From the NCBI GenBank assembly GCA_023460795.1, contig JAEWPC010000018.1:124001-188000 (forward strand): a stretch of DNA of 64,000 bases, in the 5' to 3' direction. Positions 49,536 to 58,841 of this stretch are shown here, piece by piece. The DNA is from Bacillota bacterium (lineage in GTDB: Bacteria; Bacillota; Bacilli; Paenibacillales; Paenibacillaceae). Each line of letters opens with the position of its first letter. Within the stretch, counting starts at the first letter, position 1. The notes under the pieces were generated by a model, which did not search any database, had not been told where the DNA came from, and worked only from the letters and a program-made list of their open reading frames with translations. A program made the position numbers and the translations under genes.

Positions 49536-50921
49536 TCAGGCTATCCCTGCCGGAAGCACGACGTCTTGCGAGATCAGCGTGCGCTGCAGTTCCCGGACGT
49601 CGACGTTACGCGGCTCTACGTGGGAGAGCGACGCAAGCGCGGCTGCCGCTCCCGCGGCCTGTCCGAGGGCGAATGCGCATGGCATGACTCTGATCGCCCC
49701 CAGCGCTTCATGCGTCGCGGATACGCAACGGCCAGCGACGAGCAGACCGTTCATCGTCTCAGGAACGAGAATGCGATAGGGCATTTGGTAGATATTCGCC
49801 GTAGAGAACTCCTTGTTGAATTCCGTGGTTACTTCGTTCGGACTGTGGATGTCGATCGGATAACCGTACAGCGCGATGACGTCGACGAAGGCGCGGCCTC
49901 TGATCAGATCCTCCTCCGTCAGCATGTATTCCCCGACGAGCCTCCGCGTTTCCCGCACGCCGATCTGCGTAGCCGTATCGACCAACACCGCATTCTCGAA
50001 CCCGGGGAAGTATTTCCGGAAGAAGTTCAGCAGCTCGAACACCTGGCGGCGTCCTTCCAGTTCGGCTTTCGACAGATCTTCCGCGTTCGTTCCCTGCAAG
50101 CCTTGCACCCGGCTTGTGTTGACGCGCCAGACGCCCGGCTGGGTCGTCCGATAGATCCCGAGATGATTCTTATTAACCGTCCATTCCCCGGCCGCCCGCT
50201 TCTCGGCGATCAGGCTGGAGAACAGCAGATCGCGCTCTTCCGGATGCTCCTCCACGTAGGCCAGAATCTTCTCGTCGTCCACGCCCGCCACGCGGAAGAA
50301 CATCGTCATCGGCTGGGTCAATCCGTCCGACTTCCGGCCGACCTCAAGCCTGGCCCCGGCGCGGAACGCCACGTCGCCATCAGCGCTGCAATCGACTGTC
50401 GTTCCGGCGCGGATCGCCTGGAGTCCCGACTTGTTCACGATCAGCGCGCCTTCGACCCGGCCATTCTCCACGATGGAATCGACGAAGAACGTATGCATGA
50501 ACATTCGGACGCCAGCTTCCTCCATCATCTCCGCCGCGGCAAGCTTGACTGCTTCAGGATCGAACGGGGTTACGTGATCATGCCCCTTGCTGAAGAAACC
50601 GGAGTAAGGACTCCCTGTCCGAACCTGCTCGGGATGCACCGCTCCGCCGAACGTTTCCATTCTGCGCACCAATTCGTCGAAGACGCCTTTGACCAATTGG
50701 GTCTCCCCATCATCGCTGTATGAGGTCATGAAAGGACCGACCAACCCCGCCGTGGCGTTGCCGCCCAAAAAACCGTACCGCTCCACGAGTGCCGTCCGGG
50801 CTCCGGCGCGTGCCGCGGCTAATGCGGCGCCAATGCCGGCCGGACCGCCGCCGATGACGAGCACATCGAATTCGCCGATGACCGGAATTCCCTTGTCGTA
50901 GAAAACTTGCTGTTGTGCCAC
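49536..50921 (-). CDS. FAD-dependent oxidoreductase (FAD_oxidored type)
   Basis: 461 residues. FAD motif VLVIGGGPAGIGAALAAARAG with GFLGGNAT following, a second FAD contact TVDCSADGDVAFRAGA, and the C-terminal GLLVAGRCVSATHEALGAIR, typical of the FAD_oxidored family common beside sugar importers in Paenibacillus. Substrate not known; probably a sugar derivative. GTG start with GGAAGG upstream. Between the binding protein and the dehydrogenase in the importer operon. Confidence 0.9.
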   Translation of the reverse strand: MAQQQVFYDKGIPVIGEFDVLVIGGGPAGIGAALAAARAGARTALVERYGFLGGNATAGLVGPFMTSYSDDGETQLVKGVFDELVRRMETFGGAVHPEQVRTGSPYSGFFSKGHDHVTPFDPEAVKLAAAEMMEEAGVRMFMHTFFVDSIVENGRVEGALIVNKSGLQAIRAGTTVDCSADGDVAFRAGARLEVGRKSDGLTQPMTMFFRVAGVDDEKILAYVEEHPEERDLLFSSLIAEKRAAGEWTVNKNHLGIYRTTQPGVWRVNTSRVQGLQGTNAEDLSKAELEGRRQVFELLNFFRKYFPGFENAVLVDTATQIGVRETRRLVGEYMLTEEDLIRGRAFVDVIALYGYPIDIHSPNEVTTEFNKEFSTANIYQMPYRILVPETMNGLLVAGRCVSATHEALGAIRVMPCAFALGQAAGAAAALASLSHVEPRNVDVRELQRTLISQDVVLPAGIA

Positions 50922-50959
50922 TGCTGATCCTTCCTCTCTCGCTGCCGTTATTCGCCGGC

Positions 50960-52342
50960 TTATTTAAGCAGTTTATCCGCCCGTTCTTTCATCGACTTCA
51001 CTGCGTCTTCCGTAGCTTTCTCCCCGATCAACACGCGTTCGCCTTCGTCCTCCACGATCGCCTGGATTTCCGCCAGATGATCGAATTTCGTATCGCGAAC
51101 ATATTCGACATCGGCGAACACCACGCGCTTGAACGATTCGACGTCGAACAGCTTTTCCGGGTTTTCCCCGAGAACGAGACTTGCAACCTTGTCCTTATCC
51201 GCCTTCTTCCACGAAGGCACGCGTCCGCCGGCGATGAGCGGCTCGTTGCCTTCCGTCACGTACCATTGCATGAATTTCCAAGCGGCTTCCTTGTTCTCCG
51301 AGCGCGAATTAATCGTAGTGAAATCCAGATATCCCGTTCCTCCGCCAAGATACTGGCTATTCTCCGTCATCTTCGGCGGCGGCGCGAACGCGGTGATGAA
51401 GTCGTGAGGGTAATCGTTCGTGTTCTTGATGTACCGCAGGCTGGCCGTGCCGATCCATTGCATCGCCACTTTATTGGTCAAGTACAGCTGGATGCCTTCC
51501 ATCTTGGACGCTTTGGCTTCCGCGATCGGAGGCTGCGCCTTGAGCGTTTTTTCCAGATTGTACATGATGTCGAAATAGCGTTTGAAAGCAGGGTTATCGA
51601 AATTACTCGAACCGTCTTCTTTATAGAATGCGTTCGGCCCAAGTTCTGTTTTCACGGCTTTGTCCAAGAATTCGAAAATCTTAGGCTGCAGCAAATCGGT
51701 ATAGGAGCCCCAACGTTTGTTCGCGCCTTCTCCCTGCGTCAATTTGGCCGCATAATCCATGTAGGTGTCCCAAGTCCATTCCTTAGGGATTGCCAGATTG
51801 GCTTCGTCCAGGAACGTCTTGTTTAGCGTTACGAAGTCATTCAGAATGATCGCAGGGATATAGTAGGTTTTGTCCGAGATCTTCGTGATAGCGCTTGCCC
51901 CGAAGTTCTCTTCCACGTTAAAGCCGGATTGGGCAATGTAGTTATCCAGCGGTTCCACCATGCCGGCTTCGATGCGTTTGACCAACTTGTCCATACGGTA
52001 GTTGATGTACAAGTCGACCTGATCGCCCGCCAGCAGCGCGGTCTCCAGCTTCGTATTGCCGCTCTCGTCGTTGACGAAGCGGACGTATTCGACTTGGATA
52101 TCGGGATTCGCCTTGTTCCAATTGTCCACAGCCTGCTTCGGACCGTTTTCCTCGGGAACAGCTCCCCAGAATTTCAACTTGATAACTTTCCCCGAAGACT
52201 TGCCCGCAGCCGGACTGCTCGCGGCTGATCCGGAGGCTTCCGAAGATGCGCTGCCGGTATTGGCATTGTTGTTTCCGCAGCCGGCGACGATGAGCGCGAG
52301 CATGAGGACAAACAGCAAACCTGTCGTTTTTAACTTGTTCAT
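50960..52342 (-). CDS. Extracellular sugar-binding lipoprotein (family 1)
   Basis: 460 residues. Lipobox LIVAGC (Cys22), short Asn/Ser/Ala linker, then KLKFWGAVPEENGPKQAVDNW, the standard opening of sugar-binding family 1, ending with WKFMQWYVTEGNEPLIAGG. Delivers an oligosaccharide to the two permeases encoded upstream. Ligand likely xylo-oligosaccharide or another plant glycoside, judged from the nearby GH52 enzyme. Confidence 0.94.
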   Translation of the reverse strand: MNKLKTTGLLFVLMLALIVAGCGNNNANTGSASSEASGSAASSPAAGKSSGKVIKLKFWGAVPEENGPKQAVDNWNKANPDIQVEYVRFVNDESGNTKLETALLAGDQVDLYINYRMDKLVKRIEAGMVEPLDNYIAQSGFNVEENFGASAITKISDKTYYIPAIILNDFVTLNKTFLDEANLAIPKEWTWDTYMDYAAKLTQGEGANKRWGSYTDLLQPKIFEFLDKAVKTELGPNAFYKEDGSSNFDNPAFKRYFDIMYNLEKTLKAQPPIAEAKASKMEGIQLYLTNKVAMQWIGTASLRYIKNTNDYPHDFITAFAPPPKMTENSQYLGGGTGYLDFTTINSRSENKEAAWKFMQWYVTEGNEPLIAGGRVPSWKKADKDKVASLVLGENPEKLFDVESFKRVVFADVEYVRDTKFDHLAEIQAIVEDEGERVLIGEKATEDAVKSMKERADKLLK

Positions 52343-52397
52343 GTGACATCTCCCTTTTTGATTGTGGATAACACCAACACTTCGATGGGGCAGTCAA

Positions 52398-53243
52398 TCA
52401 ACCTTTCACGCCGCTGGACACCACCCCCTCGATGAACCATTTTTGGCAAACGAGGAATAGCAGGATGACCGGCAGAATCGAACTGACGGCCGCGGCCATC
52501 ATCAGGGTATAATCCGTGCCCGATTCGTCTATGAAATTGGTAAGCCCCAGCGGGATCGTATAAAGCTCCTTCGAAGCGAGGAACACAAGCGGGTTAACGA
52601 ACTCATTCCAGTTCCACGTAAAGCTCAGAATGACAAGCGAGACGAGCGCCGGCTTGGATAGAGGAATGATGATTCGCAGCCATGTCTGGAAGTGTCCCGC
52701 CCCTTCGATCCGCGCGGCTTCCGAGAAATCCTCGGGAATGCCGACGTAGAATTGGCGCAGCAGGAACACGCCGAACGCCGTGAACATGCCCGGCAAAACC
52801 AGGGCGGCATGGGTATCGTAGATGCCCAAATAGTTGAACAGGATAAACCGCGGAACTAGCGTTACCTGGTCCGGAATCATAAGCGTAGCCAGGAAGAGGA
52901 AGAAGACCGCGTCGCGTCCCTTGAACCGGATGCGTGCGAAACCGTATGCAGCGGCTGAGCTGATCAGCACCGTTCCGAGTACCGTCAGGACCGTCACCTT
53001 CACGGAATTATAGTAATACAGGTCAAAGGGCTGCGACCCATTCCATACCCGATCATAGTTGTTCCAATTGAATCGCTTGGGGATCCATTCAATCGGATAG
53101 CTGAATACGTCGACCGGGAACTTGAACGAAGTCGAGAGCATCCACAAGAATGGCAGCACCATCGTAATGCCGAAAACGGCAAGAATGCAAGTCAGCAGTA
53201 ATTTCCACAAAGCCGAAGCGCGCGTCGCGGTATTCCTTGTCAA
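52398..53243 (-). CDS. Carbohydrate ABC permease, MalG type
   Basis: 281 residues, six membrane helices, EAA loop EDFSEAARIEGAGHFQTWLRIIIPLSKPAL near residue 185. TTG start with AAGGAGGAG six bases upstream. Second inner-membrane subunit of the importer, 31 bases after the MalF-type gene. Confidence 0.94.
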   Translation of the reverse strand: MTRNTATRASALWKLLLTCILAVFGITMVLPFLWMLSTSFKFPVDVFSYPIEWIPKRFNWNNYDRVWNGSQPFDLYYYNSVKVTVLTVLGTVLISSAAAYGFARIRFKGRDAVFFLFLATLMIPDQVTLVPRFILFNYLGIYDTHAALVLPGMFTAFGVFLLRQFYVGIPEDFSEAARIEGAGHFQTWLRIIIPLSKPALVSLVILSFTWNWNEFVNPLVFLASKELYTIPLGLTNFIDESGTDYTLMMAAAVSSILPVILLFLVCQKWFIEGVVSSGVKG

Positions 53244-53274
53244 AGATAACTCCTCCTTACTTCTGCGGCCGGCA

Positions 53275-54162
53275 TCAGTAATGCACCCAGCGTTTCTGCC
53301 CCTGCCACTGCAGGAACGTGATTAAGAAAATAATAAGGAACAAGATCCACGCCATGGCCGAAGAATAGCCCATCTTGTAGAAATCAAAGCCCGTCCGGTA
53401 AGAATAGTAGGTCAGCACGGTGGTCGACGAGCCGGGACCGCCTTTGGTCATGATGAACACCGCGATGAATACCTGGAACGAATGGATAATACTCGTGATC
53501 AGAACGAAGAATGTCGTCGGGGACAGCATGGGCAGCGTAACTCGGAAAAAGCTGGTGAGCGGCCCCGCGCCGTCGATCTTGGCGGCTTCGTATAAATCTC
53601 TGGAAATCCCCTGAAGTCCCGCCAGATAGATGATCATGTTATAGCCGACATTCGCCCAGATCGTGATGATCATGATCGCCGGAAGCGCCCAAGCGCTACT
53701 CGCCAGCCAACCCGGCGGATCGGAGATTCCGATGCTGCTCAGGAAGGAGTTGATCGGACCCATCGAAGGATTGAAGAGAGACCCCCATACGATCGAAATC
53801 GCTACCATATTCGATACGTACGGCATGAAGATCATGAGACGGATCGGCGATTTCATGTATACGCCCTTATTCAGCCCGATGGCGGCGAGCAGCGACAGCA
53901 CGATCGTGGCCGGAACCGTGACGGCCGCGAATAGCAAGTTGTTCTTCAAGCTGTCCACGAACCAGTTGTCCGACCACATCTCGACGAAGTTGTCGAGTCC
54001 GATGAACCGGAGCCCTCCCAGCCCATCTAAGAAATTCCAGTCAGTAAAGCTGATTACGAGCGACAGCAAGATCGGAATGATCGTCAGTACCCCGAAACCG
54101 ACAATACCCGGCAAGATGAACAGCCACCCTGCCCATGTATCGGATTGTCTCTGCGTGCGAAT
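53275..54162 (-). CDS. Carbohydrate ABC permease, MalF type, probable ATT start
   Basis: 295 residues if started at ATT 54162. The EAA loop DLYEAAKIDGAGPLTSFFRVTLPMLSPTT and six membrane helices are clear. The first conventional start in frame, a TTG at 54114, falls inside membrane helix 1 (LFILPGIVGF) and has no ribosome site. A GGAAGGGGAG site at 54180-54171 is spaced 8 bases from ATT at 54162, which adds IRTQRQSDTWAGWLF, a normal N-terminus for the family. First gene of the operon; cre-like site upstream. Function certain, start inferred. Confidence 0.92.
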   Translation of the reverse strand: MRTQRQSDTWAGWLFILPGIVGFGVLTIIPILLSLVISFTDWNFLDGLGGLRFIGLDNFVEMWSDNWFVDSLKNNLLFAAVTVPATIVLSLLAAIGLNKGVYMKSPIRLMIFMPYVSNMVAISIVWGSLFNPSMGPINSFLSSIGISDPPGWLASSAWALPAIMIITIWANVGYNMIIYLAGLQGISRDLYEAAKIDGAGPLTSFFRVTLPMLSPTTFFVLITSIIHSFQVFIAVFIMTKGGPGSSTTVLTYYSYRTGFDFYKMGYSSAMAWILFLIIFLITFLQWQGQKRWVHY

Positions 54163-54200
54163 GAGTATCGCTCCCCTTCCCGGTTGTTTGATATGCCTAA

Positions 54201-54214
54201 TGGTAGCGCTTGCA
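54201..54214. promoter_or_regulatory. cre-like site upstream of the importer operon
   Basis: TGGTAGCGCTTGCA (minus strand TGCAAGCGCTACCA) matches the cre consensus at 12 of 14 positions and lies 39 bases before the ATT start of the MalF-type gene. Confidence 0.45.
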
Positions 54215-54333
54215 TGACCTCTCCGAAAACCGCCATTTCATTTGAAAACGGATACATTTTTGTTTTCATTTCCTTCCATGGAACCGATTCTATGAAAAAG
54301 AGATACGATTCTCCGAATATGGCCTCCAAGTCG

Positions 54334-54383
54334 TTTACAACCCTTAATCCCGGACCTATACTGGGTAAATGAAAGCGCTCGCA
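54334..54383 (+). promoter_or_regulatory. Promoter and cre site of the sensor kinase operon
   Basis: TTTACA (54334-54339), 17-base spacer, TATACT (54357-54362); TGAAAGCGCTCGCA at 54370-54383 is a 13 of 14 cre match beginning at about +1, a classic CcpA roadblock or repression position. Confidence 0.7.
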
Positions 54384-54423
54384 TTGAACTCTATCAGAAG
54401 GATGAAGGAGATCGCCGACCCTA

Positions 54424-56202
54424 ATGCCTTTTATCAGTCTGCGCACCAAATGGATTGCCGCCTTCGTCGTCTTGGTGCTGGTCCCCGTCCTGGGAGCTAG
54501 CTTATACACGTATCGGGAAATCGAGACCGTTCTGCACCGCCAGGTCGAAACCGCGGCAACGGAACGGCTTCATCAGATCAACCTGAATATAGAACGCAAG
54601 CTGCAAATCATGATGAACGCCACCTCTTCGCTCGCGATCGACGAGAATGTTAAACGGATGCTGGTGAATCCTCCGGTAACGGAACGACAAAAACTGGACA
54701 ACTCGCAGGCGATGGACAAGAAGTTTCTCGAGATGTCGACAGCGATTGCGAGCGACGGCATGGACTTCTCCGTGTTCGACAACTTCGGCACGCTGTATAC
54801 GAACTGGGGCAGGACCCCGGGCACTACGGAAGCGATCAAGGATACCGAATGGTTTCGCCGGACGGTCCAAGAGAACGGCTACATGGTCTGGACGTTGAAC
54901 CACGCCTCGCTGACCTCATCCGGCAAACAGCGGTTGATCAGCGTATCCATGGTCGTGCGGGACGAGAGCAACCGAAGCATCGGCCAACTGGTCATCAGCG
55001 AGCCGACGCGGGAATATCTCGACATCCTTCAGTCCGGAGATCCGAGCATTACCGGATACGGTCTTCTCATCGGGCCGGAAGACGAAGTGCTCACTCTTTC
55101 CCCGGAGGATACCCTTCCGCTGTACAACTCCCTCCGGAGCGAGATCGACCGTTCTGCCGATGGCACGACAAGCATCGAATCCAATGGACAAAACTACGTC
55201 TTGAGCACGTATTCGCTTCCGATGACAGGGTGGCGGATCGTCCAAATCGTTCCGCACAGCGCCATATTCCAGGAGATTGATACCATTCGTACCGTCAGCG
55301 TTACGATTTTCTCCGTCAGCATGGCTGTGTTCCTGGGCGTAATCTTGTTCTTGTCCAATATGTTTACCAAACCGTTGCGTAGGCTTCGTAACGTAATGAA
55401 ACTAGTGGAAAAAGGGAATCTGGACGTGAAAGTGGATATCCGCACGAGGGACGAGGTCGGCCTGCTCGGTCAAACCTTCAATAAGATGCTGAATAGGCTG
55501 CAGGGGCACATCGACCGCGAAATCGTGCTAGAGCGTCACCGCGAGCAGGCCAAGCTGGAAGCGCTGCAGGCGCAGATCAATCCCCACTTCCTTCACAACA
55601 CGCTTAATACGATCCGATGGATGTCGATTATGGCCGGGACGAAATCGATCACCGAAATGCTCCTGTCGCTTGGCCATTTGCTGAATATGAGCATCCACCG
55701 CGGTCAGGACAAGATTACCCTGCAAGAAGAGTTGAATAATGTCCGCTCCTTCATGACCATTCAGCGTTACCGCTTCGGAGATCACGTCACGGTGATCGAA
55801 CAGCTGGACGAACGAACGTTGGAAGCCCTGATGCCTAAGCTCTCGCTGCAACCGCTAGTCGAGAACGTCTACCTGCATGCCTCGTTTCAGGAAGGGAAAG
55901 GCGAGATGCTGATCCGATCCCTGGTGTTGCCGACAGGAGATCTGCGGCTGGAGATCGTCGATAACGGACTTGAGATCAATAAGGAGAAGTTCCAGGACAT
56001 TATGGATATCATCGAGAAGGAAGAACGGAGTTCGACTTTCTCCCGCGTCGGTCTGATCAATGTGCATAAGAGAGTGCAGATGATGTACGGCTCTGAATAC
56101 GGCCTCGAGCTTCACCGCTCGGAACAGGAAGGACGAACGTACGTCCGGATAACGCTTCCACTTCAAAGGGAGGATGAGCATCTTGAGAATCGTAGTGGTT
56201 GA
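54424..56202 (+). CDS. Sensor histidine kinase, YesM type
   Basis: 592 residues. Membrane helix 1 (about 10-28), Cache-like extracytoplasmic sensor (about 30-285), helix 2 (about 290-312), HAMP (LFLSNMFTKPLRRLRNVMKL), then the His_kinase box with His in EALQAQINPHFLHNTLNTIRWM and an ATPase domain with N box LSLQPLVENVYLHASF. The G1 box reads VDNGLEINKEKF, so the second Gly of DNGxG is replaced by Glu; the G2 box SRVGLINVHKRVQMMYG is intact. Overlaps the response regulator gene. Divergent from the importer operon it presumably controls. AAGGAG lies 13 bases before the ATG, a rather long spacing. Confidence 0.93.
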   Translation: MPFISLRTKWIAAFVVLVLVPVLGASLYTYREIETVLHRQVETAATERLHQINLNIERKLQIMMNATSSLAIDENVKRMLVNPPVTERQKLDNSQAMDKKFLEMSTAIASDGMDFSVFDNFGTLYTNWGRTPGTTEAIKDTEWFRRTVQENGYMVWTLNHASLTSSGKQRLISVSMVVRDESNRSIGQLVISEPTREYLDILQSGDPSITGYGLLIGPEDEVLTLSPEDTLPLYNSLRSEIDRSADGTTSIESNGQNYVLSTYSLPMTGWRIVQIVPHSAIFQEIDTIRTVSVTIFSVSMAVFLGVILFLSNMFTKPLRRLRNVMKLVEKGNLDVKVDIRTRDEVGLLGQTFNKMLNRLQGHIDREIVLERHREQAKLEALQAQINPHFLHNTLNTIRWMSIMAGTKSITEMLLSLGHLLNMSIHRGQDKITLQEELNNVRSFMTIQRYRFGDHVTVIEQLDERTLEALMPKLSLQPLVENVYLHASFQEGKGEMLIRSLVLPTGDLRLEIVDNGLEINKEKFQDIMDIIEKEERSSTFSRVGLINVHKRVQMMYGSEYGLELHRSEQEGRTYVRITLPLQREDEHLENRSG

Positions 56203-57730
56203 AGACGAGGTGTTGGTTCGACGCGGTATCGTATCCGGCATTCCATGGGCGGAACACGGCATCGAGGTGGCGGGAGACGCCGCTGACGGACGGACGGGGC
56301 TCGAATTGGTCCGGCAATTGAAGCCCGACATGGTTATTACGGATATCCGTATGCCGATTATGGACGGACTGGAGATGATCCGGCATATCCGCAGGGAACT
56401 GCCCGACACGATCATCTTGATCTTAAGCGTAAGAGAAGACTTCAGCGCCGTTCAGGAAGCGCTCCGGCTCGGCGTTATCGACTATGTTCACAAGCTCACG
56501 ATGAGTCCGGAAGAGCTGCTGGAGTCGGTATTGCAGGCCAATCGTTCTCAAAGCGGTTCCCGGTCGGCCGCCCCGTCGGTTGGCCCCGACTCCGATTCGA
56601 ACGCCGGCAGCCGACTGACGGATTGGTTGGCGGGACAGACGGAAAGCTGCCGGGAATTGCCCGTTGCGGGGGAAGGGAACGTTCGATACGTGGTCGGCAT
56701 CGTCCGGTTCCCTCCGGATGCGGACCCCGGCTTGGCTTGGGAACTGCTGCAATCGGCCGGTCACGACAATTTGCGCCAAGCGGTGATGGACAAAGGAGAG
56801 CGCGAAGCCGTTTTTTACGCCGAGATGCCCGTAAGCGCCGCGCCGAATCGGGAAGCAGCGGCTTCCGAAGTCAAGGCGGCGCTGACCGCGGTACTCCAAG
56901 CATGGGGCGAGCGCGGCTGTAGCGTCTCCGTCGGGATCAGCTCCGTATTCGAGGACAGGCACGATCGGATGCGCGCTTATCGCGAAGCGGTGGACGCGCT
57001 GCAACGGCGGTTCTACAGCGGTCCCGGCCGGGTTCACGCGGTTCGTCCGCCCTCCCCGACCGAAGGAATGGAAAGCGCGGAGACTTTCGCCTCCGGGCCG
57101 CTATTGAAAGCTTATTTGACCGCTCTAGAGCAGCCGGATGACGCCTACGCCCGCCAAATCTTCGACGAGCTGTTTCCGTTTCAAGCGCCGAAAGGAGCCT
57201 CGCCGACTTTCATCCGGGACCGAATAGTCCAGTGGCAATCTGCCGTCCTGATGCTGATCGGCGAGTGGAAGCTCCCGATCCAAGGAATCTGGCAGAACGA
57301 CTCTCCTTTCGATCGCGTGAACCGGCTGGAAACCTATCCGGAGCTCCGCGAATGGTGCCTGAGGCTGCATACGGTCGCGCGGGAGCTGTGGGACGACGTC
57401 TCATTCGGCGGCAGACGCAGCGATATCGAGCAAGCGATCAGATACATCAAAGAAAACTACAACCGTCCGTTGCGTCTCCCGGACATCGCGGCCAAAGTCA
57501 ACCTGAGCGAGAATTATTTCAGCCATCTGTTCTCCAAGAATACGGGCAAGTCCTTCGTCTACTACCTTCAGGAGCTCCGTGTCCATAAAGCCAAGGAGTT
57601 CCTCCGCGAGGGCTCCCAGCCATGGTTCGAGGTCGGGGAGAAGGTCGGGTTTGACAATCCAAAGTACTTCTCCAAAATCTTCAAGCGGCATACGCGCCTT
57701 ACTCCTGCGCAATTCCAGCGGAGCAAGTAA
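56183..57730 (+). CDS. AraC-type two-component response regulator (YesN type)
   Basis: 515 residues. Receiver domain (VVVEDEVLV acidic pocket, phospho-acceptor Asp in MVITDIRMP), a long middle region and a C-terminal AraC helix-turn-helix pair (LRLPDIAAKVNLSENYFSHLF; FEVGEKVGFDNPKYFSKIFK). Overlaps the kinase gene by 20 bases. The TTG at 56183 has GGGAGG nine bases upstream; an ATG at 56174 directly abuts that site and is less likely. Probably activates the divergent importer operon and perhaps the beta-xylosidase. Confidence 0.93.
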   Translation: MRIVVVEDEVLVRRGIVSGIPWAEHGIEVAGDAADGRTGLELVRQLKPDMVITDIRMPIMDGLEMIRHIRRELPDTIILILSVREDFSAVQEALRLGVIDYVHKLTMSPEELLESVLQANRSQSGSRSAAPSVGPDSDSNAGSRLTDWLAGQTESCRELPVAGEGNVRYVVGIVRFPPDADPGLAWELLQSAGHDNLRQAVMDKGEREAVFYAEMPVSAAPNREAAASEVKAALTAVLQAWGERGCSVSVGISSVFEDRHDRMRAYREAVDALQRRFYSGPGRVHAVRPPSPTEGMESAETFASGPLLKAYLTALEQPDDAYARQIFDELFPFQAPKGASPTFIRDRIVQWQSAVLMLIGEWKLPIQGIWQNDSPFDRVNRLETYPELREWCLRLHTVARELWDDVSFGGRRSDIEQAIRYIKENYNRPLRLPDIAAKVNLSENYFSHLFSKNTGKSFVYYLQELRVHKAKEFLREGSQPWFEVGEKVGFDNPKYFSKIFKRHTRLTPAQFQRSK

Positions 57731-57788
57731 GGGGGGGCCTATTATTGAAGCTGTCTCCCTAATTTATATACCCGGGTTTTAACGAGAG

Positions 57789-58706
57789 CTACATCAGCGA
57801 TTTTCGGTAATCGCTAGGAGAGACGCCCGACCAACGTTTGAACTGCCGGCTGAAGTGGGCGATGTCCCGGTAACCGAGCTTGAGCGCGATATCGGATACC
57901 GAGGTGCTCGGATCGAGCAGCCAGCGCTTAGCCAGCTGCAGCTTCACTTGGGATAGATACTGCCGCGGCGACAAGCCGAAAGCTTCGTGAAACAGCCGAT
58001 TGCAATAAGCCGTGCTGAATCCGAGCCGGTCCGCGATCCGTTCCACCGTACGCCCCTCGCCGCCTTCATCTCCCTGGACTGCCGACTCGCTTGAGCCTGC
58101 CGCGTTCTCGGCCGCCTCTTCCAGCATGCGGGCCATCTCCCGCGCCACGGGAAGCCGCGAAGACGAGGGGGTATCCGCCGTCTTCCCTTCCTCCTCCAGC
58201 GCATCTCCCAGCACGGAGCACAATTCGAACAGCGCGGACAGCACGCGGATGTGCGCGTTCGGGTCCGCCGTCTGCGAGATCGCGCGCGTCAGCTCGAGCA
58301 GCTTGCCGAGCGGCTCGTAGAGCTTGCGGGCATGTCCGGAGCCTTGGGGAAACACGACCGTGTTCGTCTGCTGCATCCTCCGTCGAAAACGCGCTTCCCC
58401 GATGTCGAAATGCAAGCAGAAATAAGTCATCTCTTCCCCGCCCCGCACCTCGCTCCGATGGCGCTCCCCCGAACGAATCAGCACGATGTCGCCCGACTCC
58501 TGCGCGATGGGCAAGCCGCCCACGTGCATGAGCTGCTTCCCTGCCAGCACCCAGTTGATCTCGAACAAAGAATGATGGTGAACGGGATACGACCAGTTCG
58601 GATCCACCTTGCGCACATGCGCGTTATGCAGGGACACCGTCGCCTCCATATTGGGCAGCATATGCGCCTCCCGGCTATGCTCTTCGCCTGTCGGCAGCTT
58701 CCACAA
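57789..58706 (-). CDS. AraC-family regulator with N-terminal cupin
   Basis: 305 residues. N-terminal cupin sugar-sensing part (YPVHHHSLFEINWVLAGKQ, GDIVLIRSGERHRSEV), a Ser/Glu-rich linker, then a C-terminal double helix-turn-helix (TVERIADRLGFSTAYCNRLF; VSDIALKLGYRDIAHFSRQF). Divergent from the GH52 gene with two TTCGATTTG direct repeats between them, so it is the probable local regulator. TTG start with GGGAGGG upstream. Confidence 0.93.
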   Translation of the reverse strand: MWKLPTGEEHSREAHMLPNMEATVSLHNAHVRKVDPNWSYPVHHHSLFEINWVLAGKQLMHVGGLPIAQESGDIVLIRSGERHRSEVRGGEEMTYFCLHFDIGEARFRRRMQQTNTVVFPQGSGHARKLYEPLGKLLELTRAISQTADPNAHIRVLSALFELCSVLGDALEEEGKTADTPSSSRLPVAREMARMLEEAAENAAGSSESAVQGDEGGEGRTVERIADRLGFSTAYCNRLFHEAFGLSPRQYLSQVKLQLAKRWLLDPSTSVSDIALKLGYRDIAHFSRQFKRWSGVSPSDYRKSLM

Positions 58707-58723
58707 GACGCGTCCCTCCCAGT

Positions 58724-58753
58724 TTCGATTTGGGTAAAATGAGGTTCGATTTG
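58724..58753 (+). promoter_or_regulatory. Direct repeats, candidate AraC-regulator operator of xynB
   Basis: TTCGATTTG occurs at 58724-58732 and 58745-58753, 21 bases apart centre to centre (two helical turns), the classical layout of AraC half sites. It lies about 16 bases upstream of the expected -35 for xynB (-10 TAAAAT at 58792-58797). Confidence 0.6.
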
Positions 58754-58841
58754 CTTCTATTTCCTAAGTGGAATGTGATTTATATTTAGGATAAAATCTT
58801 AGCTCCATGTTCGCAACCATTAACTTTGAGGAGGAACCCAC

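Noticed and set aside
49566..50723. A 385-codon open frame on the plus strand
   Set aside because: Antisense to the FAD oxidoreductase, with Arg/His-rich low-information sequence and no motif.
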